A stretch of DNA of 64,000 nt from positions 2,921,501 through 2,985,500 of the forward strand of contig CM068318.1 in assembly GCA_034766995.1 (NCBI GenBank), in the 5' to 3' direction. The stretch comes from Acanthacorydalis orientalis (lineage: Eukaryota; Arthropoda; Insecta; Megaloptera; Corydalidae). Both the position numbers and the translations under genes were made by a program. This document shows positions 49,925-63,315 of the stretch, piece by piece (position 1 is the first letter of the stretch; each line of letters opens with the position of its first letter). The notes below the pieces were generated by a model. The model did not search any database. It had not been told where the DNA came from and saw nothing but the letters and a program-made list of their open reading frames with translations.

Positions 49925-50420
49925 TGCAAATTAATTCGGTGCTTTTCTTTATATAAAATGAATGTTTATTTACAGAAAAATGGAATATATTTCAATCCTC
50001 AAAATATATTCCATTATTTTGTGTAACTTCGTTCCATCCATCAGGTAACTGATGAAACCTTTGTCAAAAAAAGATGGTGGATTTGAGCCGATGAAGTTGT
50101 AATGCATTTTCGGACCTCTTCCATTGTTTTACCATTTTTTGCATGTTTTATGCCTCAAAGCTGAAAAAATCATTCCTGCGGTTTTTGCAGTACTTTTTTC
50201 AATTGAAATCCGAAAAGTATGCAATATCTGATATACTTCTTTTCGGACACCATCGTGTTCACTACTGTTTTGTGAGGTTATCCCAACTGCTTGGCTAATA
50301 TATATTGTGTTTTTAAATGTTAAGGTTGAAACTTCAAACTGCTAAAACGACGAGAAAATATTTTCATTCAAAACAGATTTATAACTGATTCAATGTAAAG
50401 GCACCGAATTAATTTTTACA
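49925..50420. mobile_element. Mariner-derived non-autonomous element, copy 2
   Basis: The best preserved inverted ends: TGCAAATTAATTCGGTGC and, inverted, TGTAAAAATTAATTCGGTGC. The minus strand holds a broken frame with HKTCKKW, as in mariner transposase N-termini. Confidence 0.8.
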
Positions 50421-51145
50421 GCTAATACAAATAGCAGACGTTTGAAATCCACAATATTTGTTCTTTCTTAAAAGGAAATAAATGAAATACATAGTTCAGA
50501 ACTGTATCCATTGTACGCAAACAGGAACTTGTACAGTTGTTTGAAACAAACTGAATTCTTGATACAGAGAAAAAACATACACTTTTAATTAAAGTACAAA
50601 ACCTGGAAAAACACAACATGCTTTTCTTTGAAAGCAATCTAAATGTATAAAGAATGACCTCGACTATTGTGACCATGTATTAATTGTATATATGAATTTT
50701 TATTCACAGTATGACCTTAAACAAGTGTGATATATAGTCTTGTAAAAATTCGAAGATTGCAAAATATTGCAAATTTCAAAACCCAAGGTTAATATATATA
50801 TATACACATATATGCAGGATCCAACATCATGAATGAAAATTAGTTTCTCTAGTTCTTTATACGTGATGAGTTTAATTATATTTGAAAATTTTAATGCAAC
50901 CGGTGATCCATTCAAGATCACCGGACTTGAATTCCAATTAGTTGGACTCGTTTCAACACTGCCGTCTCCGGGAATTTTAATAGCGCACAAGATTTCATGG
51001 GACGAATGAATATCGTATAATATTTGATCTCGTGTACGTTTCTTCGTTAAAAATCACTTATTGAGGTAAATATTTTTTTAGGGCTTAAATTATGCTAGAA
51101 GCGTTTTGTTTCATTCAACCTCGTCACTATTCTTATAATCATTAT

Positions 51146-51153
<8 letters not shown>

Positions 51154-51207
<54 letters not shown>

Positions 51208-51232
51208 GTGTGTGTGTATATATATATATATA
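51154..51232. repeat. Compound (TA)n/(TG)n microsatellite
   Basis: TA runs interrupted by ACATA and GTGTGTGTGTA. Confidence 0.95.
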
Positions 51233-51684
51233 CAATTTCTGAAAACTTTACGGAACAATGCGCCATTGTTATTTTATCAGTGAAAAGGTTGCGTATAAAA
51301 TTCCATTTGTTTCTGTTTTATAACAATTTGGACGCTTGACGCTGCGAAATGTTTTCGCCAGTGGTGGAAAATTCATTAAAAGTTATATTCGAATCAAGCT
51401 ATATTCGTTTACAGTCAGAACGGTGTACAGCATACGGTTAAGTATTTTTTCAATCATTTTTTATGTCAACGTACACACACATGCCCACGCACACGTACAT
51501 AACGAATATAGATTTTGCTCTATAAAAATATTCTTTAGACAAAACATTGAAAACATATAATATGTTAAAATGTATTAAATTGAATCAAAAAATATCTTTA
51601 TGTTTGTACGTATCGTTCTATTACTCCTCTCGCTGTCTTTTATATCATCTCATATATTTTCAGTGCATTAACTAATAAAATATT

Positions 51685-51688
<4 letters not shown>

Positions 51689-51741
<53 letters not shown>
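51689..51741. repeat. (TA)n microsatellite
   Basis: 53 bases of TA. Confidence 0.97.
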
Positions 51742-51742
<1 letters not shown>

Positions 51743-52374
51743 CGCTGTTTAGTTATAAAACAATGTTTTATTTTCAATCATTGGATTTATCGAGAAAAAA
51801 AATTTTTCTTTATTAAATTTTAAATGTAAAGCTTTTTTTAAAAAAATACTGTGTTCTTTACGCTGTCTTCTTATCCGGATTAAATATTTCAGTCACCTGC
51901 AGGTAGTTTACTTTAAATATAACAGAAATGAAGTTTGAACTCGGTGTCACTATTTGAAGATAATTGCGGAAACAGAAGTAGTCGGGGAAGATAAGTTTTC
52001 TGATCAAAATGAAATCAACAGTTAAAGATTTATTTTCTTTTCAGAAATAATAAATAACTATGGTGGGTTGCACATGTCTTCTATCTATCTATATATAACA
52101 TGCTTGTTTTCTTGTCAGGATGCAAGGACGAATCGCCATTTCAATAATGATTTGTGCTGATTTCAATGACAGTGCATTTTCACTATCAAACCACAAAAGT
52201 ACAAAAATTTAAATTTGTGTAAAGTTAAAATTCATTTGTAATAACCAATAAGAAATGAGTGCTGAAGCATGGAGAAATATCATTTTTATATACCTTAGTA
52301 CTGTGAGGATGATGGTATTTCTATTTAAATGCATATAAACGGCAGACAAAATAATCAAAATATCAATTATTGAA

Positions 52375-52450
52375 ATTTTATGATCTCAGAAAAAATGTGT
52401 GGTTTATGGAGGACTGAACATTTATTTGTGGAAGTGAATTTAGCTACAGT
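52375..52450. mobile_element. Foldback MITE-like right-arm remnant
   Basis: Carries TGTGTGGTTTATGGAGGACT, then ATTTATTTGTGGAAGTGAAT and AGCTACAGTGCC, matching the right arm of the family. Confidence 0.4.
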
Positions 52451-52745
52451 GCCAAAAACTCTACTTCTAACAGTAAAAATTTGAAGTAAAATAATACTAC
52501 GAAAAAAAAAACTAATAACACAGAAATTATCGACTGTGAACCCATAAACATAAGAAAAATCAAAAAGAACCTAATGAACAGATGTGATAAGGATATCAAA
52601 AATAGAAACACTGAAGCGGATCGTTTGAAGTTGATAATACCAGATATGATTATAAATCTGAAAATAGTTTTATATGTTTCATATCTTTATGTATCTAACT
52701 ACATTTTATGCATGTAAAAATAATATTTTATATTGTTCTTCCATT

Positions 52746-52753
<8 letters not shown>

Positions 52754-52807
<54 letters not shown>
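52754..52807. repeat. (TA)n microsatellite
   Basis: 54 bases of TA. Confidence 0.97.
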
Positions 52808-52811
<4 letters not shown>

Positions 52812-53824
52812 ATAAATGTGTTAATTAATTGAATATTGCGCAACACTTTACTATAATTGATTATTAAAGAACTCGTGTACAAATGAGTTATGTTTTTATT
52901 CCTTTAAAGAACCATCCGTGCGTTCACTGTTCGAAATGATTACAAAAAGAAAATTAATCACAACAGTTAGATCTTTCTAATACACGCTACACTGATTCAC
53001 AAAAATAATTATTAAAAGAAGGTACAAACATATTTCTGTAAATAACTGGAATTTCTTTGTGATTTATTTAGAATAATATTTAACTGTTGTAGAATTCTAG
53101 AATGCACAACATTACAAATAATACTTTTGTACACTTTTATAATAATTCATTTGAGAATTTTATATTGTTCATATATATTTCTGTTAATATTTTACAATAA
53201 AACTCCTTTAAAATCATGCATTTGTTTTCAAATTCGAAAAGTTACTGCATTATCAGCAAAACAATTCTAATTTAGTTGAGATTCTTACATATTTATTCAA
53301 AAAAATAAAAACGGACAATTGTAAGAATATCAAACTAAGCGTTTCTCAGAAACAGTTAAATATCGATTAATTAGAAATAAATAAAATGTTTTATCAGTGC
53401 ATTTTTATATAAGTATTGTTCGAAAATTACAACAAATAATGGAGATAAAAAATATAATCCACGCATAATTAATCCAAGGTAAAAAGCTTATCAGTATTCG
53501 CTTTACATTTTTCTGACGAGTTGAGAGATATTATTGTTCAAATTCTTTGACATTTGTGACAAAATATATGAAGAGTATTTCCGTTCTATGGTTGATTGCT
53601 CGACTGTGACCGGAATTATTTTAATTCATTATTTACTCTAACGAGAAATATACAAATGTTACATTCGTCGTTTTACAAGTGGTACAGTTTTATAAGAAAA
53701 AAACATTTTTTAGCAAACAAACACGGATCTAGATGGAAAAGATAGTGTTTTGATGTATTTAAAAATCAATATCTGGGTTTTAAATTATATTTATTTTAAC
53801 ATAGATCTTTTTTGTATAAAAATA

Positions 53825-54215
53825 ATTTTTATTCCTCGCTCCCATAAACATTTTTTCTGATAAAATATTTAATAACCAAGTATTGATAATTCTGATAATG
53901 GCTTGTGTGTATTTCGATGGTGATCCTTATCAAAGAATTAAGGTTCAAAAAAATCTGTAATGTTTAATATTCAATATTACAACAAAGTATCAGTTTATAC
54001 AAAAAACATTTTCAACTTGTGATACAGTTCTGACATGGTAGCTAAATTCACTTTCACAAATTGATGGAAAAAGTTCAGATTTTGCTGTACTTGATCATCA
54101 AAATGTACATGAGAATCATCAAAAAGTATCAATAATCAATTCTTGATAAATTTTGATCAAAAAAATTGTGGTCTGTGAAGTGAGTGAAATATTTATTTTT
54201 GAATGTGATCTTGAA
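53825..54215. mobile_element. Foldback MITE-like copies, nested or adjacent
   Basis: The left arm TAAATTCACTTTCACAAATT at 54044 pairs with the right arm ending GTGGTCTGTGAAGTGAGTGA near 54169-54188. A second, more decayed copy begins at about 53825. Confidence 0.5.
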
Positions 54216-54526
54216 AAGAAAATGTAAATTGTAATAGTTTTTTAATAAAAACAATCAGATTTAAAAATAAAATTCTTGTTTCTATATCACATATTTATAC
54301 ACATTTTTAACATCTTTCTTATTTTTCTATTCATCTCAGATGTTTTTTTTATATTTTTCTCAATCTAACTACAACCTCTTCTGATTTATACTATTCCAGA
54401 AAAAAGTGAGTTCACTAATAGATAGCATAGTATTTCTTTTCATAAAAAAATATTTTTATAAAGACCTATATTTTTATTGTTTATAAAAAATACATTTCAT
54501 GTGAAGAAAAATTACTTGTTTCGTTT

Positions 54527-54530
54527 ATAT

Positions 54531-54583
<53 letters not shown>
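54527..54583. repeat. (TA)n microsatellite
   Basis: One CA interruption near 54545. Confidence 0.96.
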
Positions 54584-54586
<3 letters not shown>

Positions 54587-55439
54587 TCCATAGCTCAAGT
54601 AAATTATTAAAAGAAATGGGATCGATTAGTTTAATACAAAGAAGAGAACTGGGAATTACAATTTTTCTATTTAAACTAATTAACAAGTTCAGTCCCAATG
54701 TTGTTTTCACTGTACGTTTCTTACTACCTGTAAATTATTTAACATTTATCGCTTGCAAAATAGGTCAATTCAGTGAAAAAAGTTCCATTAAGGTTAAAAA
54801 TAGAAATAGGTTATTAGTTAACATCCCATATATAATATTAGCAATGGAAGTATGGAAGCAACATCCTGTACAGAAGCAATTTCATTAAGGAACATCTATT
54901 CAATCTTAAATCGATAAAAAGGCATATACATATAAAATCACAACGGGTAATTATAGAAATAACATTAATAAATATTTTACTTTCAACACAGAAGACGTGA
55001 ACGCCAGGAATAAAATAGTTTTGCAACATGGAAACGTTTTTTTTATCTTCAACAAAACACCACAACAATCTGGGACAGAAAATATTTTTATTCGAAATTT
55101 AATTTATCATAAGACAGTTCTGGGCATTATAATGATCACATATAGATATTTTTTCATGTATGGAAAAAATAACGAAAACAAAAATATTATTTCTCTCGCG
55201 TTTTAATTTTCAGATAAACGACAAACTTCATTAGACAAGAATCTTTAATATCATTGTTTACATTCCATTCCGGAATCCTTTTATACTATATAAATATTTA
55301 TGTATATGCATATGTATATATATATACATATGTCCACAAATCGCAAAATCCGTTGCCTAAAGCCAATATTTCTACATTTCTCTGCTCTATTTTGTGGCAG
55401 ACGTATACGTTAGTTATGAATATTATTTCCTTTTCCTTG

Positions 55440-55446
<7 letters not shown>

Positions 55447-55486
<40 letters not shown>
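55447..55486. repeat. (TA)n microsatellite
   Basis: Followed by CATA tetramers. Confidence 0.95.
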
Positions 55487-55490
<4 letters not shown>

Positions 55491-55798
55491 CATACATACA
55501 TAAATATTGCAATGAGTCTGTAATATTAAATTTTTAGTATAACAATCAAAAATATGAATTTATTTGCATTATTTAATAAAATTTAATGAATCATTATCGT
55601 TTCATTAAGATAGAAAAAACATGCGAAAATTTCATCGGTTTTCAGAATTAAACACTGAATTTAATTGTTTAAATATTCAATTCAATCAACCACAACAAAA
55701 TTTAATAGTAAATTAAGAATTATCTACAGAAGTGTGCAAAGGAATTTAATTTCAATTTAATTTTCAATTTCAATTCCATCGAATTAAATGAATAATTT

Positions 55799-55799
55799 G

Positions 55800-55854
<55 letters not shown>
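55799..55854. repeat. (ATT)n(TA)n microsatellite
   Basis: Trinucleotide run passing into TA; abuts the third mariner-derived copy. Confidence 0.95.
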
Positions 55855-55856
<2 letters not shown>

Positions 55857-55858
<2 letters not shown>

Positions 55859-56367
55859 TAAAAATTAATTCTATGCTCTTAAATTGAATCAATCACATCT
55901 ATGTTTAAATTAAAATATTTTCTCGTCGTTTTAGGATATTGAATTGTCAATATTAACATTTAAAACCATTATACATGTTGGTCAAGCAGTTAGTATAATT
56001 TCACAAAACAGTAGTGACCAGGATGACGTCTGAATAGCAGGATATTAGGCATTGAATATTTTTCACATTTCAGTTGAAATAAATGGTGCCGAAGCCGCCG
56101 AAATGATTTGTTAAGCTTTGTGGGCAGGTGTTGTGACACATAAAACATGCAAAAAATGGTAAAACAGTGGAAGAGGTCCGAAAATGCATTACCACTTCAT
56201 CGACTCAAAACAGCCATCTTTTTTTCAATAAGGGATTCGTCAGTTATCCGACAAATAGCAAAGTTATACAAAATAATTAAGGGATGTTGAAGATTGAAAT
56301 GTCTTTCATTTTTCTGTAAAAAACATTCTCTTCCTATAAAAAAAAGACAGCTATTTAATATATAGCA
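55857..56367. mobile_element. Mariner-derived non-autonomous element, copy 3 (reverse orientation)
   Basis: Plus-strand translation gives GAEAAEMIC and then VVTHKTCKKW with stops between, which matches the helix-turn-helix part of mariner transposases. The left end abuts an (ATT)n(TA)n tract. Confidence 0.75.
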
Positions 56368-56479
56368 CTAATATATATGTATCTGTGTATGTTTATTTAA
56401 TGAGATGGCACACTGGTGTCGTTAAGGAAATTACCAAATCCAAGAATATATTTTCATTTGCATATTATTTATTTACAAG

Positions 56480-56483
<4 letters not shown>

Positions 56484-56547
<64 letters not shown>
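56484..56547. repeat. (TA)n microsatellite
   Basis: 64 bases of TA. Confidence 0.97.
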
Positions 56548-56550
<3 letters not shown>

Positions 56551-56825
56551 ATGTACGAATGTTTGCTCTCAACGCTTGTAAATCAAGATCAAAAATTAAA
56601 TGATTAAGTGTTTCTCGTCGTCAATTTATGACGTTTTCGTAGTATGCGAGAAAAAAATATAAACTCGGTTGTAATTTTCACCGGCTTTCCAATATTGATG
56701 AAAAAGTTTCTTCTCTTTTACGAGATGCTACCGCTAACTTATTCTAGAACACTGTACCAGATGTGCTGTTTTCAGCACATAATACCATTCTTTTATACTT
56801 TTTTATTCTTATTTTGCTGTATACA

Positions 56826-56828
<3 letters not shown>

Positions 56829-56892
<64 letters not shown>
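56829..56892. repeat. (TA)n microsatellite
   Basis: 64 bases of TA. Confidence 0.97.
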
Positions 56893-56896
<4 letters not shown>

Positions 56897-57404
56897 CTGC
56901 TATCAGTAAAAAATAAACGTAAATTTTACTTTTGAGTTTTATATAATTTCATTTTTAAAAAATATATTTTTCTTTAATAACACATTATTTTACTTTATCG
57001 CTATTACGGAATGTGTTTACTTGTATTAAATACATAAAAATGTTTAAAAAACATTTACATTGCAATAACTGTAATCGTATATTTTATTAATCGTTTTTTG
57101 ACGCGAATCTTAAATAAATATTCTTGTCTTTTTATCAAGTGTCGTTAAAGTGCAGCTATTGAATAAAAACACATTTTAATTAATCTATTAATTTATTACT
57201 GGCACTATAATTGATCTGTATACAAATATCACAACAAACATAATTTTTAATATAAATTTTTAATCGTAAAAAGACACAAGCGCCTGCTTTTGAAATATTG
57301 ATTTTTTGTTGAGAAATTTGTTGAACATATCGAATAAGCGATTTTGAAGTACAGGTGTCGAGATAAAAATCTAGTACTTTTGATACGGTGGCTGAATTCT
57401 GTTT

Positions 57405-57615
57405 CACAAATAAATTATTTTCTCACTCCACGAACCACAATGTTTTTCTGATCAAAAATGTTCAATAAATGATTTTACTGATCATTTTTGACTGATGTTC
57501 TTACGATCTTAAGATGTTAGAATCACAGGAAATGAGCACAACCAATGATCAAAAATCATGTATTGAACATTTTTGATCTGGAAACTTTGTCATTTGCGAG
57601 ATGATAATTTATTTG
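57405..57615. mobile_element. Foldback MITE-like copy (clearest arms)
   Basis: Left arm CACAAATAAATTATTTTCTC through GATCAAAAATGTTCAATAAA. The right arm, read inverted, is CAAATAAATTATCATCTCGC through GATCAAAAATGTTCAATACA. The arms are about 75 bases each around a 60-base centre. Confidence 0.75.
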
Positions 57616-58057
57616 AAAAAAATCAATGTTATAATTATCTGATTTTATACCCGCGATTTCCTTTATCTATTGTCCTAATGATTTTAGTCCTGTTGAATCA
57701 GTTGTGTTGTATTCTAGTATAATTAATTTCTGTTTTTGTGCCACCTGAAAATAGCTTGCTATATTGTAGTTTCTGTATGTAAATGTAATAGAACAATATA
57801 CAAGTGATTCAACAGGACAAAGACCGCCAGGAAAATAGATAAAAATCTATAAATAATAATAACCGCTAAATAATATTTGTATATAACTGATTTTTAACAA
57901 TTTTCAGACCGTGCCACGCTAATGACATTAATACTTTTTAAATCTATATCGTTTCGATTCCATTCTTTCACCACTTAACAGGTCAATAAAATTATAAAAA
58001 AAATATAACATTTTTCTTATAATATTAGACTATGTAAGGTATGTTAAGTGAAAAAAA

Positions 58058-58190
58058 TATTTCACACAGCCATCGAAATGCATAAAAACAACAATCAAAA
58101 TGATCAAAAATTAAATATTAAACATTTTTGAGCATAAAAATTGTATGCGGTTTGTGTACAAATGAAACATTAACTTGAAAAAAATTATAT
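58058..58190. mobile_element. Foldback MITE-like remnant
   Basis: Contains AATGATCAAAAATTAAATAT, ATTAAACATTTTTGAGCATA and GCGGTTTGTGTACAAATGAA, all in the family order. Confidence 0.45.
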
Positions 58191-59597
58191 TCAGCAATGA
58201 TTTTTGTTAGAGAAGCGTACATGTGATAAATGTTCATTCGTGTAATACTAAAGAAAAATTATGTTAAGAGGAAAGAATAAACCGGTGCACTTAAAACAAT
58301 GCTTCGGCTAGCACAGTGTTCCGATTTATAGCCCTGTAAATTATTGTGGGTAGAGGTCGATCGTAATTTTAAAAATACCTCAAAGCTCTCAATAACTCGA
58401 GACATATTGTACGAGGAATGGAATCGAATTTCTTATCGTGCATTAGACAAATAAAACAGTAAAAATAAGAATCTTATAAAATACATAATAACGGGCTATC
58501 ACAGAAAAAATCTATCTTTATATTAATCTAAAAAATTATCAAATTATCATTTTTTAAAAAAAAATATTTAAGTTAGTTCCATTCACTAAAAGAAACACCG
58601 TACAACTATACTTCACTTTAGAATACGGAACGAAATCTATATCTTTATATACTTTTAAGGCAATTATTATCTCTTTAAATTTGAAAACATGCTAAAATGA
58701 CGGTTAAAATATTAGATTATTTAACAAAGTGTTTCCTGTTAAATCTGCTTTTGTACTATTTTCGCTTTTTCCGCGTCAATTTCTCGTTTAAGAGTAGTAA
58801 AATCCCAATGTCAGTATTTATACATCATTTAATTATTCACTAAACATAAACTTTAAATAAAATTAATAAATATGTACATAATTTAAATGAATGAATCTTT
58901 ATATACATATTATAAGATAAACGCATGTAGAAGAAGATAAACAGATAAATATTAAAGTGCACGATAATCCATCTCTCTCAAACATTATGTTCAAAACGTT
59001 TATCCTGTTTAAGCACTGACAAATCTATGTAGATAGAACTGTACGAATATTCAATTATAAACATTGATGGAGTGATTATTAATAAAGTTATAATGGTATT
59101 GAATTTGATGGCTTTCAGTGATTCTGTGGACTAAATTTAGTTCGTACGAAATACAAATAAAATTAAAATTACAAATTCGAAAACATTCGACAGAGTGCAC
59201 ATATTGTTGTAAATATTTTAAATGTTAAAGAAAATGTTTGTGCATTTCTTTTGTTATATTTTAATAGGAGTTTGATTGACATTTAGAACTTATAAGAAAA
59301 ATGTGTGAAACGAAACGAATTGTAAATTTAAAATTTAGTTCAATAATAGAAAATTTATTTAAATTAAAAACAAAACTCGACTTTCAAATCCATTCAAATG
59401 TTGACCATCTCAGTGATAATTGGTTTGTTAAAGGAAAACTCTCTTTAATTTTTTTCAAAAAGTACACTTTTCACCTGTATGTTTGTCTACAAATACTCAA
59501 CTGATAATTCTATCAGTTTTATTGACTTTACAACGCTCTCGAACTAATAGTTCATTAAGAGTTCAAGACAGACCATGAAAGTTGACCTATCTCATTA

Positions 59598-59662
59598 GTT
59601 CAGATTTGAACTCATGACATATCGGTTGAACAATCTACGATGTTAACCATCGAATTGAAGTA
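59598..59662 (-). repeat. tRNA-derived (SINE-like) fragment
   Basis: Reading the minus strand, GATGGTTAACATCGTAGATT resembles a tRNA D-arm with an A box. About 30 bases later CATGAGTTCAAATC resembles the T-arm B box. The T-stem pairs poorly and no CCA-side acceptor stem is seen, so this is a retroposed fragment rather than a working tRNA. Confidence 0.45.
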
Positions 59663-59992
59663 TTATATTTCAATTCAATTATAGAGAGGTAGATGCTATT
59701 CCTGTTAATACAGTGATTCTCTCGCAAAGTTTTTTCAAGAATATACTGAAAATTAGAAAACTGACAAATCGAAATCTAATAAGAATGAAATTACTAAACT
59801 TCGAAGTTTCCCCTTTTAGTTAAAGACACTTTTTCAGAAGTAAATAATTTAAGATTTTGTATTAACCCATTTACTGAACAATTTTTCTATATAATTTTCC
59901 AAGATAAAACTTTATTTGTAATAATTATACATTAAGTTATATTTTCACGCTTATGTTTCTCAATAATTCAATAAAATTATCTTCCTTTACAT

Positions 59993-59996
<4 letters not shown>

Positions 59997-60049
<53 letters not shown>
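59997..60049. repeat. (TA)n microsatellite
   Basis: 53 bases of TA. Confidence 0.97.
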
Positions 60050-60052
<3 letters not shown>

Positions 60053-61999
60053 TTGATAATAGATTTACTTTAGAGAATTAATATTGTAATTTCACAATCA
60101 TTTATAAGTTGTTGACGTAAACAATAAATAATACATAGACGAAATTTCGAAACTTTTCAAATTTCCATCTAATTACTATTCAAATCTCCGCCGTTCATAC
60201 ATTCTATAAGATTTTATGTACACACGTATACGTTTATTATCTTGCAATGGCTAGATACGATTTCAGAAAATCGATAGAACTACAGCTCGTGTTGAAAAGA
60301 GAACGAAATATTGTTAAAAAGAATATATTTAAATAAACGCAAGTCACTGTTCTTTTTATTAAAATTCGCTCGATAGATTTAATGGAGGCGTTGCTCTCTC
60401 TATTGGCAAGTTTACCCTGATTTAAAAAAGAAAACAACTATTCAGATGAAAAAAATACTTTAAACATCGATACATTTTATCATCATATCTTGTGATTATT
60501 CATGATTCTATTCATGTGACTTTTCTGATAGATACGTATCTCATATTAAATTTTATTATCATCTTTAAGAATATATCGAATCGAATGTAATTTTTTCTCT
60601 GTGTTCGATTTTAACGTCGAGGTAACATTTATATACACTTATACATCTGTGAAATTATTAACTTTTGTTACATATCCGGCTCTGTTAAATAATAAAATCA
60701 TATCGCACACGTTTACACTCATTTATTTCATCTGTATTCATACAACAGACACGATAATACGTACAATGTATAAGTCTGGAGCGCAGCTGTTAAAAATAAA
60801 ATTTAACATGTAACTGCTACATATGTAATTAATGTTCAATTACCAAACATGCTGTTCAAGTTATTGTCATTTTAGATTTAAACATTTTCATTGTTTAGAA
60901 ATAATTTACATGTTTAGTAAAAAAAAAATAGTGAATAAAGAAAAGATGAATAAAGAATTTTCTTAACTTTATTATTTCAGACTCACACACACACATCTTT
61001 AAATGGTAGAAATTTTAACACCGAACTCCATACCATTCATCGGTGTCTGTCAATTTGTGTATTTTATAGCCTCACATCAGTCACCAATGGTTGACAAATG
61101 TTCGACTTCGAACATAAGTTATTTTTCATACAAATACATTCTTGAGGAAGTTTTTTTTTATCTTAATGCACTTGATTATTACTGACAAGTTAATGTTTTA
61201 GAAAAACAATTAATAATTGTTTTTTTGGTGTAATTATCTATGATTTTCTCGATCAGTTCTTTCGATCTTGTGCATCAATTTTTCACTCGAATTATCTCAT
61301 CGATAAGTGAAATACTTGTAACATTATCTAACACTTAATTTATCCTGCATCAATTATTTTAATTTTTGTAAATAAATATTGTGTTAGGTTATTTTCTAAT
61401 GTAGATTTAACATTCTAAACGTTCTGTAGTTTTCAAATTTACATATTTTTTAAAAAAATAACTTTATATTTTTAGATTTTCATTTTTGTGACATTTGTGC
61501 GATGGTCTCTTACTAATTACAATTCTTAAAATGACTGTTTTTTTAGTGGACCCTCCTCGCTCATTCAGTTATCCAAATAAAAGTTATTCTATCTACAAAC
61601 TCCAATCCAAATGCACATAGATACTGAAAATCCTACGATTTTTACTATTCGTTTTTTTAATGCCTAAAACTGTTCCAAGCTGGTACGTTCTACACGCCTT
61701 TAAAAACGACGTCTAGTCTCTTCTTTATTCGATGTTTTTGTTCAGTTTCTTATTTAATTTCTTTGCCTAATCTTACAAAAATTACTTAGATTTAAGTAAA
61801 AAATACATAGATTTAAATAAAAATAGATAGTTTTTATTATCCGCTGTACACCTAAATGAAAATATTTTTTATTCTGTTAAAAAACACTTTAATACAATAC
61901 TTGAGATAATTATATTTTTTCATTACAAAACCATGAGTTCGAAACAAGTCTAAACTAAAATTACAATTTTATAGAAAATAATTAGTAGTCTATCCTCAA

Positions 62000-62000
<1 letters not shown>

Positions 62001-62067
<67 letters not shown>

Positions 62068-62092
62068 ACGTATGTGTGTGTGTATGTGTATA
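62001..62092. repeat. (CA)n(TA)n(TG)n palindromic microsatellite
   Basis: 20 bases of CA, 32 bases of TA and TG units in symmetric order, so the tract is its own inverted complement. Confidence 0.96.
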
Positions 62093-62139
62093 TAAAACAG
62101 GAGGCGTTTTGTACTTACAAGATAACATGTTATCATTAA

Positions 62140-62143
<4 letters not shown>

Positions 62144-62232
<89 letters not shown>
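62144..62232. repeat. (TA)n microsatellite, about 88 bp
   Basis: The longest pure TA run in the window. Confidence 0.97.
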
Positions 62233-62238
<6 letters not shown>

Positions 62239-62703
62239 TAATCTAAAATTTAATCTCAGCTACGAAACAAACAGTTTCATAAATTCTGAATAAAATACAA
62301 ATTCACTATAATAAGACATAATTGGTATATAAACACATTTTATTTCTAGATTAATGCAAAACATGATTATAGAATCGATAAACAAAATCAGATATAAAAG
62401 TATGAAGTGCAGTAGTCATACATAATAATTTTATAAATATACATAAATATTTTTTGCTAAATTTGTAAATTATATATTCAATTAGATATACCTTGCATAT
62501 ATGTAAAATAAATAACAAAACAATATTAGAAAATTGTAATTTTTTATTATCACTTATTCACATTAATTAACAATGGATTTAAAAATAACTAATGCTTGTT
62601 TTAAACCGTTTTCAACGTACCTGGTCTGAAATAATATTACAATATTCACACATTCATCGATAATGATAAAAATACGCCATATCTAATTAGAGTTCCATTG
62701 TTT

Positions 62704-63150
62704 CGGATTGAACATCAACAACGATGTTGTATTTTTTCCTAGGATGTATTATATATTCATATATGACTATTTACTAAACATACACCTAAAATTATTAAGC
62801 ATCACGGACAAATATTATTAAAAAATACAACCATATACACAGGTGTTTAGTTAAATGAGTTTTTTTTTATTTAAGTACAAAATAATGTGTATACATGATT
62901 TATTGTTGAACATAAGAACAATACATTAGAAAGATCAGTTTTGATTAATATTCTTTTTATTTACATAGTTCTTAATATACAAAAATTATCAGTTCAATTT
63001 AAATATTTTTAAAAATCTGAAATCAGATAATACTCAACTGGCTATCATTTTACCTCGTTCAGTAATATCTAATGAATTTAATTTCAAGCTTTAGATTCCT
63101 TCTTTGTTCATAAAGTAATTAATAACCTTGACTTTTCTTACTCGCAACAA
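62704..63150. repeat. Diverged tandem duplication, unit 1
   Basis: Shares ordered blocks with unit 2 at 63316-63811: ACGATGTTGTATTTTTT near the left, AATGAGTTTTTTTTTATTTA-like in the middle, ACAAAAATTATC, and TTGACTTTTCTT near the right. No gene is recognised. Confidence 0.6.
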
Positions 63151-63315
63151 TTCGTTAAGTAATTCACACACAAATATATCACATCCGTTTTAGTACTATG
63201 TAATCACATGATAGATAAATAATGTAGAAATGAAGTGTGGAAATAAGATTACAAGTGTATTTTGTAACAGTAAACTTCATTTTACTGTTATTCATTTTTG
63301 AGAAAAAAAACGAAT

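Larger units (their letters stand above)
50421..62703. other. Non-coding stretch
   Basis: Contains foldback remnants, one mariner-derived copy, a SINE-like fragment and about ten TA tracts. No protein exon is recognised; all frames over 60 codons are either TA-encoded Tyr-Ile runs or lack any family resemblance. Confidence 0.5.

Noticed and set aside
58295..58316. GCTTCGGCTAGCACA, similar to the U6 snRNA 5' hairpin
   Set aside because: Only about 15 bases match, with an inserted base. The rest of U6, including the ACAGAGA region, is absent.
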